This document shows, in pieces, positions 9,854 to 19,127 of a stretch of DNA of 27,545 nt. The notes beneath the pieces were generated by a model that was not told the DNA's origin, did not search any database, and saw only the letters and a list, made by a program, of their open reading frames with translations. Every line of letters begins with the position of its first letter. Position 1 is the stretch's first letter. The translations under genes were made by a program, and so were the position numbers. Source of the DNA: Perkinsus olseni (lineage: Eukaryota; Perkinsozoa; Perkinsida); the NCBI GenBank assembly GCA_013115125.1, contig JABANN010000463.1, positions 1 through 27,545 of the forward strand. Reading direction: 5' to 3'.

Positions 9854-12800
9854 CTAAGCGACAGTCGCCGCGCTAGGCTCAGCTGTCATATCGCTAATCT
9901 GAGGCAACCAACACCACTCACAGCAGTACACGAGCCGTCTCAAGTCGCTCAAATCGGTGATCATTAGGCCACACACGTATGCAGAATAAACCCCAGTTCG
10001 GTCAACTCCCACGAACACGCGCAATATTTCAGTGGTCAGACTTCGCTCTCGAACTCTTCGATCGTGAAAACAACAACTCACCGAGCTGTTGACGTTTGCT
10101 TCTTCCTCTTCTTCTTCCTTGCTTTTCTCCTGTTCCTCCTTCCGTTCAGCTCGAGCAGCCTCTATGTGATGAATCAGCTCGAGTTGCACCAAAAGCTCGT
10201 TAAATCGGCCCTGAAAGATTTCATCTCGGAGCCACACTATCGGTCTAACCCCCAGCACGCCCGAACCTTACCATGATCTTCCTGCACTGTTGCATAACAA
10301 AGGTCTCCGGTGCGTTGTACAGAGCACAGTTGGTAAAGACCAGATCACAGTCCTCGTAAAACAGCAACGCGTTTTCGTACTCCCCCTTGTGGAGCTTCTT
10401 ACGTATCTGAGACAACCCGCGTGAGGGTGGGTCGGGGGAATTATCCAGAGATTGAAAAGGGAAGGGGAAGAAGAAAAAGCACGAGGATGGGGAAAAAGGG
10501 GAAAAAGAACGGTAATTATAACGGCCTGTAATACGCGAAAGTAAACACCATCTCAGTTGGAGGTCTGTGCAGTTCAATGGTTCGAATGCACAAAACCAAA
10601 CGGAACAAGTTGGTGTTCATGCATTGCGTCTCTCTATTGGAAAAATGGCAATTCCCTGCCCACTCCGACGAGAAATCACGCCCTTAGTGAAAAAAACCAG
10701 CTATTTGGCAATAATACCACTGCTAGCAGCCATTTGTTTTACCAATCCACGAAAGGGCTAAAAATATGAACCTCGCCTCCACGCTGTGCGTCACCACGAT
10801 AGAGGAGGCCTTCCCGTGAGGAGAACAGCCCAGTTGCTGTTAAACCCAAGCTTACCGTTCCGAAGTCCATCGGGTGTTTGACGACGGTGAAGTAATCTGA
10901 GCACTCGTCCTTCACGGGATCTACCGGCTTCAGAAATATCCGAGTATCATCGAAACTGAAATGCACACATGACACCAGATGAAGCGTTCGGAATAATTTG
11001 CGTTTTTCCACCTCGGCTGCTAGCGATCAGTACTACCCGAGAACATAGTAGAAGGAAACATAACCGGAATACTCGAAGCCACAATAGCTAGACTGCAACC
11101 CGAAAATTGGTCCCGATGCCTCAATTCCAAAGAAAAATAAAGACGTCCGCTCCACCAGCAGTGTAGCTGCCAGTGCTAGTCTATCGCTCATACCTGGACT
11201 CGGAAGATCTCCCCACACGATTAATATTTTGACAGCACGGTTATCCGAGTCCGGAAAAACAACGAGAGCACATTGCCAAGAATCGATCCTTAAACCTCTC
11301 GGTTGGCAAACTAGATTACTAACCCACTTAGCAGTATCATGCGCGTCCACCTCCTACTTATGAATATCCCGGACGAGCTGTTTCGCCAACTGTTGCCATT
11401 TCTTAGCCCCTCCTCGACTCGACCGAGGTTGCGGGGAGTTCATCACACCACTCTGCAACTGCCCGTTCAACTTTGCTGGACTAGTCTGCGACGGGGGGAA
11501 CCCGAACGAAATCGGTGCCTAAAATGAATGCTGTGGGACTTGAACCGGCCACCTCCAGAATCTGGATCTGTGCTCCTTTTAAAATCATTTTCCTGACTCT
11601 TTCCCAACAGCTGTGCCATCGTAGCACATCCACGTCCCTTCAGCACTCGATAGCCCAACACGATGACGAATATATCTTCATTTCCACCGACATCGTTGAC
11701 TCTCAACCCGGTCGAGAATTAAAATGAATTTGTATAATGTTTTCTAAACGGGAAATTCTCATTTTTCTATGAGAGATTCGCAACAGAGATCCGAGGAGAA
11801 ATCTGTATAAATTGGAATAAAACTTGATCCGATTCAGTATAAGACGTCGTAGCAGATGTCGAGCCGAGGCTGCTGCTTACGTTTTTCTCCCACACAGCAA
11901 TGTCGGGATACTTCCTCTCAAACTCCTCCATCTGCTCCACCGTCACCATCGCGCCTCCACTATTCGCAGTAGCCTGAAAAGGTCAGCGCCGAGGATCGAA
12001 CCCGGGACCTTCCAGTCGCTCACTACCCCATCCCCCTTGTACACTAATCGATACTTCTTCCGGGGAGGAGCTCCCGAATCCGCGAGGCTTGATAATGCTT
12101 TGTCGGCCATGGACGCCAAGTACGCCCGACTAATACAAAAAACCATATTGCTTCGCTCCGCTAACAAAATCCCGGACTGTACAAAAAAGCGAATTTGCGC
12201 ATAATCCTTCACAGCGTGCCAAGTGGTCATAGCACGCTTACCGCTAAAGGGAATGACGTCGAATCGACCCGACAACCTTACGGAAGGGCGACGCCCGCTC
12301 GACCCTCTCCCTCACTACAGCATATCGTTATCCTTAACAAAGAACTTGGCGTCCTTCCCCTTCACATCACGTTGGGCCGCATAGACTCCGAGCTCTTCAA
12401 TCAGCATTTTGCACATCTCCACTCGATTCTCTCTCGCCGCGTAGAACAAGGGGGGCTGGCAAGAGAAAACGGCAGTAGCAATCCATCTCCCCACGAACGC
12501 AGTCTTGACGCAGTTATTCGGCTACTGGACGATTACTCAAATAGTAACGCAATTGGCATGCTATCCGAAAATAATTCTCGCAGGAAATGATGCCGCTGCC
12601 AGGATTCGAACCCGATACCTCCTGCGACCACTACCTGCCCAGTATGGTCCACTATGTCCGCTTTAGCGCCATGTACCGTGACCAGAGCTCGAGTGCAATG
12701 GATGTGTCCCTCTCTCACCGCGTAAAACCTTATCAAGGAACATCGATACCCATGATCCACCTTACCAGAACTACAAATTTTGCGTCGCGAAACAGTCAGT

Positions 12801-15221
12801 CAAACTCCTAAGAACTTTCACTCTACTCGGAGGGAATAGCTAGCCTGGTCTTCAGTGGTGTGCTTGACCTGTACGCTCATTGTGGTACGGGGAAGCTCTA
12901 CTCCATCTTGACGAAAGAGTAAGGACTTTGGTGGCCGAAGATGACAACGAACCTCCGGCCGAAAAACTTTTACATCGCCACTTGAGAATACATGGAAGCA
13001 ATACGGGAAGCTCATCCGTAAAAGAAGTGTAAAACCCGTAAAGAAAATTTTCCGTGATTTTCCAGCCATTTTCCGTGAAAATTCCGGCGATTTTTTCACT
13101 CGCCGCGTACAGATTCATCACTCAACAACTGCAACCCGCGGGATAGCTCCCCGTGAAGAACACAAATTCAGAATCACAGTCGCCGCTCCGCCATATTCTC
13201 GACTCGCGCTCAGACCATTCGATTGTCGAACAGAAATGTTCATCCATCCGGATGGGGACTCGCACTGAGCCAAGTGCGGGTAGTATTAGTCCATGGAATA
13301 CATGAACTCCGGATGGGATAAACTCAGTCCGGACAAATCAAACAATATAAGTCGGGATTTTTTGTAGAAAATTGAAATTTCCTCCAAAATTCTTTACAAG
13401 AACGAAAATCCAACTCTCGAAAATTTCAGGAGTAGAAAGTGCGTTCGCCCCGTCATTACAAAGGCGTCTGCTTATTAGAGTCCAAAGGGTCAACCTCAGC
13501 ACCCTTCTCCACCAGTAATTCACAAGTTGCCGTGTTCCCAACCAGAGCAGCGTAGAACAACGGGGTCTGCATCATCTGATCTTTGTGGTTGGCTTCCAGC
13601 CCGAACCTGAGCAAACCCATCTACAATACCACACCAATCACAACCAACGCGCTATCTGTGCTTGTATTAATGCTACGTTCGAAACGAAAAATTCATGCCT
13701 CACTCGCCCGAACTCTCCCGCGTCTTTAGAACGGCAAATACCACAAATGCGCAGTTACACTATTCGACTATGATACGGAACGGGAGACTAAGATTCACAA
13801 CCTGATGCAAAGAATCACTGGACTAGTCTCATAGTCTCTCCTATCGTCAATGGCGCTGGACCAAACCCGTCTCCTCAGTACTCATCCTCGCCTCACAAGG
13901 CGTCTTCTACTTCCCATCTACGTTATAGATAATATCCAACACGTTATGGTTGTACGAGCAGCATAAATGACAGACAGTCCGGCAAGTCCCTCAGCGACTG
14001 AAGGACTACACTCAAAGGAGAGGATGAATACACGAATATTCCCACACCGATGCGAGCCGCGCACCACTACCACAAAAAGATGGAGTTCCACCCACAACAT
14101 AAAACCAGTGAAAAACGCATTTCTCATCTTTTTGCGGTCTCTACTTTTCGAAGAACGGTACGTATTACGGGTGAAACTTCAATGAGCTCCCGAAACCTGT
14201 GCAAACTAAAGTGGCCCCTCTCTTCCCATCCCTACTCCTCGATAAGCCCCCTCGTCAATTCCCGTGCATCCTGATCAGGTTTCCGCTGCACTGCGTAATA
14301 CAAAGGAGTCTGTCCGTAGCCGTCAACGACGCTGGTCTTGCCATCATCAGCAAATAAGGCCCTCAGCCGGGCATACCTACATGACGAGCGTAGATGTTCT
14401 CTACGCCAATCGGACCCGCGTGCGGGCTTCACCCTCTGCGAACATGCACAAGGCGGATGTCAGATTGCTGCGTACTCAAATCGTCAGCTCTTTAGTTCGC
14501 GATGCGTTCTGACTTGGAAAATGTTAATTTCAAGTAAGTGTGATAGAAAACGAAAAAAATGAAAATATTGAGAAGGAAAAGAGAAAAGTTAAACATTGAC
14601 TGACTCAGCGACTGTGTATGAACACGAGCACATATTGGTATCGCTCCGCTCGATCATTTACAATAGAGATAGCTGGGAAAGAAACTTGATGTGTTTCAGG
14701 ACTCAGGCGATCCGATGTGGATGAGGTGAGAGGGTCAACGTGAGCGACGGACGACGCCCAGCGGCATCGACCAACAGCAGGAAAAACCGGTACGGCAAGC
14801 CGCTGGTTCGACCAACGAAAGCGTTGCTTTTCCCCGAAGGTGACTGTGGCTTCGAGCATCTTTCTATTGTGAACCAGCTCACTCGCACCTTCAGACTTTA
14901 GTTATCTCATCTTCATGATGAGCCATATTGAGTGCATTTACTGTACAAACTGATCGGATGAGGCCCTGCTAACTTGATGAATTCACATCAACCCGTGTGA
15001 AGTCAAAATCGTTGCCAAGTCTCGACTGTAATTCACCGTTGATCTACACGATCTCATTTAATATCGTAGATTTTACAAGTTCGTAAACGTACTTGAATTG
15101 TCCAGCATCACTGGCAAGAACTCCCGCGCAGGACACTTCAACAGTCCCCCTCCCGCCCATAGTACGCATTTTCAATCTCGCCTTTTTGACAGGCATGGTT
15201 GGCCTGAGTGAGGAGAGTCAT
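9854..15221 (-). CDS. BDP1: ankyrin-repeat + bromodomain protein, BDP1-like
   Basis: The protein probably reads acetylated histones in the nucleus. An N-terminal ankyrin array starts at an ATG (15221) with TLLTQANHACQKGEIENA and repeats GQTPLYYAV, QTPLFYAALVGNTATCELLV, QTPLFYAVREGHIHCTRALV and PPLFYAARENRVEMCKMLI. After a linker comes a full bromodomain: FLKPVDPVKDECSDYFTVV, KHPMDFGT, then FTNCALYNAPE with the acetyl-lysine-binding Asn. A charged Glu-rich coiled coil leads to the end (MTAEPSAATVA). The order ankyrin-then-bromodomain matches apicomplexan BDP1. Phase-checked exons: 15166-15221, 14236-14376, 13460-13606, 12635-12728, 12346-12455, 12027-12129, 11881-11973, an unresolved exon near 11553-11640, 11358-11518, 10856-10955, 10272-10406, 10082-10210, 9854-9898. 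Introns reach 789 nt. An ATG frame upstream (15335-15553) might add N-terminal sequence. Orthology is inferred from architecture. Confidence 0.86.
11519..11552 (-). other. 34-nt BDP1-gene intron with B-box-like motif
   Basis: The presumed intron runs from GTGGCC to TTTTAG immediately before the exon encoding APISFGFPPSQT. It contains GGTTCAAGTCC (minus strand; 11536-11546), then ACAGCATTCA and a TTTT run forming the acceptor tract. The 5' border is less certain than the acceptor. An A-box-like TGGCACAGCTG lies 70 nt upstream on the same strand. Confidence 0.5.
11974..12026 (-). other. 53-nt BDP1-gene intron resembling a tRNA 3' half
   Basis: Phase-confirmed intron (exons end RLVYKGDG and resume ATANSGGAMV). 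It starts GTAGTGAGCG, like a tRNA D-loop, and has a real T-arm: stem CCGGG/CTCGG around the 7-nt loop TTCGATC. It then ends in GGCGCTGACC, TTTT and CAG. The Pol III-like terminator run doubles as the polypyrimidine tract. Confidence 0.75.
12456..12634 (-). other. 179-nt BDP1-gene intron starting with a tRNA-like 3' half
   Basis: The intron lies between two ankyrin exons (IVDHTGQ, then PPLFYAAREN), in phase. Its first ~50 nt read GTAGTGGTCGCAGGAGGTAT, then CGGGTTCGAATCC (B-box, 12602-12612) and TGGCAGCGGCA. The T-arm TCGGG/CCTGG pairs with wobble. The GTAGTG start matches the intron at 11974-12026, so both introns begin at the same point of the tRNA-like unit. Confidence 0.75.
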
Positions 15222-15563
15222 TTTCAGTCGGATGGACACTAACACTGAGTCTGACAGCAGCAGGCGCCCCCAGTCAGCTTCGGCCTTCCAAAAATCAACG
15301 GACTGCCACTTGACAACACACGCCCATCTGTGACTCACACGTTACTCCCAAAGAATTCCCTAGAAATAAGATCACCGACCAAACTACTGTGCTTGAGCTG
15401 TGAAGACGACACACTCGAAAAGCAGTTACAATACCACACGTCCTGGTTCTCAAGACAGAGGGTCTCCGGAACTAGAAGGGAAACGATCGTGGCTGGTGGA
15501 GGGGCACTACCATGGTCAACATGAAAAAGTCGCTGATAGGACATAGTGTCCATGACTAGGACG

Positions 15564-15594
15564 ATTCAGAATCTTGAGCCTCAAGATTCTGAAT
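15564..15594. repeat. perfect 31-nt palindrome, one-base centre
   Basis: Fifteen-base arms (ATTCAGAATCTTGAG and complement) flank a single C at 15579. It is in the strand-switch spacer. A second perfect palindrome, CCTCAAG-A-CTTGAGG, follows at 15612-15626 and shares the CTTGAG core. Confidence 0.92.
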
Positions 15595-15916
15595 TGCTAT
15601 CATTCCTATCGCCTCAAGACTTGAGGATCGATTCATAGCTATCACAAATTCGTGTGGAAAGGCACTTACGAACATCGACGTGGCTGACGAAAGAGGGACG
15701 AAAGAAGAAACAGAACGCGATGAGACTAGCCCAGCGGGTTTTTATTTACCGACTCGCAACCGTTTAACGCTGATGGGAGGAGTCCGGAGGGGAACAGGGT
15801 CGTAGAGAAAGTGCACGTGCGTTAGCACGCATGAAAATAACGACTAATAGAGCGTCGAGTACAAGTAGTGTTGTAGCAAGCCGTGACAGAGATCTCCCCA
15901 GAGTCGCGAGCAGCAG

Positions 15917-15986
15917 GGCGATGAGGCAGAGTAACTGACCACGGTTACCAGTGTTGACCAGACACTACATTACTCTGCACATCACC
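15917..15986. other. imperfect hairpin of about 70 nt
   Basis: GCAGAGTAA pairs with TTACTCTGC, extended outward by GATG/CATC and GGG/CCC across small bulges. Inside is a second stem, AGTGT/ACACT. A further hairpin (TAATGCC/GGCATTA plus GTGG/CCAC) lies at 16039-16082. Both are in the spacer ahead of the ALDH gene and could be DNA or RNA structures. Confidence 0.65.
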
Positions 15987-16386
15987 CTGAGAAGCATCTA
16001 ATCAGTCGGTGAGCTTCACTGGTAAAGTAAGTCACCACAGTGGTAATGCCGTTTAACCACAATGGCATTACTATAACCACTTGCCGACCCTACAGCTCCT
16101 ACCACGTCGTGGCCACCTGGTTAATAGGAAGGACACGAGATAGTTCACAATGCTCATGCTACGCTCATCATGCGGCTCATGAACCCTAGATCAGCACACG
16201 TCCGCAAGGCACTACCAATGAGAAGCTTTCGGACATGTCAGACATCCGATCCATCGGTTGTGAGTTGGTCGCAAGATTTTCGAGTGCGGGCAAAATCGAT
16301 CATCTGGGCGAGCGCATACTACATGAGCACGTCTAGTTCGCTCGCCATCACCTTTCGGATGGTTTACCGTCTATCGTGAGCTCACA

Positions 16387-18777
16387 ATGACCGCTGTTAA
16401 TATGACGTACCTGTTCGGCACCGAGGCCTATCTTGGGTGTATTACCGCGGACAGAGCCGAGGCCGATGAAGCCGAGCTCAGGTCTCAAGCGATGGACTAC
16501 ATCAACAACTTCAAGGAGAATCTTTGGTGAGCTCGACTGCGATGAGCGTATCTTTAGTCGAGTATCTTTTCAGGTCGGAAGATCCCATCGTCACCATCGT
16601 TGCGGGCGAGCAGCTTCGCGAGGGCGACATCGTTGATACTGTTAATGCCTTCGGTAGGGTGGTCTTCCTCGTCTCTTTGTCGAGGGTTGCTCTCAGGCAA
16701 GGTCAACGGCAAGCAAATTCTAGCCACTCAGGCTGTTATGGACCAGGTTGTTAAGCACCTCGAGGCTCTCACAGGTGGGTAGGTTCAAGTCATGCTTCTG
16801 TCACTCGTGTCGCCTCTCAGCTTCCTCCTCGCCTGTTGATCTTCGTGAACCGATGCGCAAGGTTGAGCAGAAGTTCTTATCCGGTCCCGGAGCTGGTGCG
16901 ATCATCGGCGCTCAAGCGATCGACTTCCAGAAGCAGGATGGTACGGGCTCACCACCATTGGTTGCTGGGTTCATCTCTTTTCAGGTGTGACCGAGATTGT
17001 CGAGTCCGTCGAGGCCAACGCTGTCGAGAGGCGCTTCAATGATGCTCTTTTCGAGGATGAGAAGAAGGGAGGTCCGTCAGGCGTTGTAGTCGTCAGTGTC
17101 AGCTACATTCCTTCAGACGTGAGGATCCGCCGTTACCCAGCGTTCGTGGGCTGCGTCAGTAACTTCACTAACTTCCTCGATCTCTTCCGGAAGTCCATCC
17201 GTAACATCGAGCTCGGGGTGAGTGCTCAGTTGAAGCCTGTCGTCGTTATGAGCGCTTCTCTGTCAGGTACCTGTGGTGGTGATGTCGAGGGGCAACACTT
17301 CACAGCACATGTTCAGATGGTGCCAACTCTTGCTGCAGATGATGCTTGAGCAAGGTGTGGATACCAAATACCTTACGTAAGCTTACCAACTTTCCCCCAC
17401 TTCTCCTTGTCCGGTGGTCGAGTTGTATTCTGTATTTCTGATAGGTTCGTGTCCTGTGGTGTTGAAGAGCAACGTAAACTCTATCAAGCCTTCCCGAAGT
17501 CCCCGATGTACTTCACGGGCTCGAGGGTTATCGCTGAGAGAATCAAGCCCATCGTTGGTAAGGCATCTGATGATCATTCGTCGAGATGTGCGCCTTTCAA
17601 GTCGTAGTTCCCTAGGCTCTATGATGGCTTCTACTGGCGGACCAAACACGATGATCGCGACAGCGTTCAACAGCAAGGTCGCCGAAGCTGCTCGGGTCAG
17701 CAATTGTAAGCTTGGGCGTATTTGCAACACCAGTTGTGATTTTCTGCCCTCCCGTTGGTCTAGCAGGGGTAACTGCAGTAGTTGCGTATCAGGTATTGAG
17801 AATAAGGGCCAATGCACGGCCCTGCGCCACTTGGTAGTTCCAAAGATCACTAAAGAGGACGTGGCTGCCATGTAAGTTGAGTATATCCACCTTAAGTTTT
17901 CAGAGGCCTTTTCTCGAGATACGCCGGCCTACCTGTTTTCGGTAATGCCGCTGAGGCTTTGGCAAAGGGCGAGTGCAGCGCGTTGCTGAGCAACTCGACC
18001 GAAGGGCCCCTCCTCGATGGCTATGAAGTAAACGACGGCTGCTTCTCGCAGTTGTTTTATGCTTCTTGCGTTCTCCATTCAGGCACTTCGGCAGAATCCG
18101 CGAGTGGCAATTAGGATGGGCTTTTCCCCACCCACTGATATCAACGAGCAATGGAGAGAATGCTTCTTGGATGTGACCAGTCCTGAGGTGAGGAGCCTCT
18201 TCTGATCTCTCGTGGACTCCGGCGGTTCCTCAGACCGTTGACGATGCCACTGTAGCGTCCTTGGCCAAGTGGTTGAATACAAACCAGCCGATTTCGGTTG
18301 CAGTGAATGCGGATGATGGTGGGGATCTCGCCATGAAAGTGTTCGAGTCCACTTCAGTTGTCGTGTAAGTTTCCGTTGTTGCCACTGCTCGTCGAGCAGT
18401 TTGGATTCAGCTGGTATGTCCATTCAGGTATACGCTAGGCTCGTTGGTGCATCCGGCGTTGACAGCTCAGGCGAGACCCCAGGACGGAGAGTGTTTCGGA
18501 GAGTTTCCGCCCAGAAGGGACTTGAACAAGTACCAGGCGCTTCTTCGGTCACCTCTTCCTCTTCGCCTGTCCGAGGTACACAACTTTCCCGGTTATCATC
18601 CCGAGCAGCACACCGGGGTACCAATCTCAGTACACGGTGGAGTAAGTGTGGCTGGAATGGTCCTTCTGGTTGTATGTCGGTCTACGTCGCAGGTTTTTGA
18701 AGGCCCGGGCGTCCGAGTCTCACGGAGAGTACGAGTCGTATCTTCAGCTGGCCTCTGATGAGGTAGGCAGGATTTGA
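16387..18777 (+). CDS. aldehyde dehydrogenase superfamily protein, 16 exons, 536 aa
   Basis: Members oxidise aldehydes with NAD(P)+ through a cysteine thiohemiacetal. The spliced protein shows the nucleotide-binding stretch [12 protein letters not shown], the cofactor-loop motif [24 protein letters not shown] and the catalytic-Cys region [14 protein letters not shown] (Cys about residue 314), in family order and at family length. The CTALR context recalls the ALDH part of PaaZ-like proteins; the subfamily is open. The usual ELGG glutamate (general base) position reads STGG. Exons: 16387-16526, 16574-16653, 16697-16774, 16821-16940, 16985-17071, 17117-17217, 17267-17376, 17445-17557, 17616-17705, 17793-17871, 17904-18027, 18083-18187, 18234-18364, 18428-18529, 18576-18641, 18693-18777. 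All are phase-consistent, with introns of 32-87 nt. It is the first gene of the plus-strand block. Confidence 0.87.
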
Positions 18778-18795
18778 GGTTGACTGGGTGAGGGC

Positions 18796-18862
18796 ATCTT
18801 TCGATCAATCTTCGGGGTCAGTTGAAGTTTTATTGCTGTTCCTGGTAAAATCGAAAGTAAAT
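18796..18862. repeat. hairpin element copy R1
   Basis: First of three diverged copies of a ~58-nt two-helix element. The outer stem is CTTTCGAT/ATCGAAAG. The 5' internal loop is CAATCTTCG and the 3' internal loop GGTAAA. The inner stem is GGGTCAGT/GCTGTTCC with one mismatch. It lies in the spacer after the ALDH gene. Confidence 0.7.
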
Positions 18863-18956
18863 TGAGAGCAGCTCGACGGGGTGGTCCGCAGAGGCGTTGC
18901 TGAACCGTTTGGAGAATCGGAGCTTCGATAGAAGATGTGGGCGAAGTGTGGTATAG

Positions 18957-19020
18957 TCTTCCGTCCAATCTTCGAAGGCAGCTGAAGTCTCGCTGCATTC
19001 GGTAAACCGGAAGTATAATA
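18957..19020. repeat. hairpin element copy R2
   Basis: The outer stem is CTTCCG/CGGAAG and the inner stem GAAGGCAGC/GCTGCATTC with one mismatch. The loop motifs CAATCTTCG and GGTAAA are the same as in R1. It lies about 110 nt upstream of the YbaK-like gene start. Confidence 0.7.
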
Positions 19021-19127
19021 GTGGGACTGAACTACTGGATGATTTGCCCAAGGCATAGCATTCTCATCCTGTTTGTGCCTCGTACAGTTTCCTGCTCGAC
19101 GCCGCGTCGGCCCGGATGTAGTGCATC

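Larger units (their letters stand above)
15222..16386. promoter_or_regulatory. divergent strand-switch spacer
   Basis: This is the only divergent boundary in the window: the minus-strand block starts to the left and the plus-strand block to the right, so it should hold both promoters. It contains an ATG frame (minus, 15335-15553, 72 codons) that might be a 5' exon of the BDP1-like gene. It also contains two perfect odd palindromes and two larger imperfect hairpins. I see no recognisable TATA box or initiator. Confidence 0.55.

Noticed and set aside
13020-13340. TTTTCCGTGA and TCCGGATGG short repeats in a BDP1 intron
   Set aside because: They are two or three short imperfect copies in AT-rich intron sequence, with no fold or family to support a named feature.
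15926-16082. Spliced-leader or spliceosomal snRNA gene
   Set aside because: The hairpins are suggestive, but I found neither the dinoflagellate/perkinsid spliced-leader sequence nor a recognisable snRNA motif such as an Sm site in the right place.
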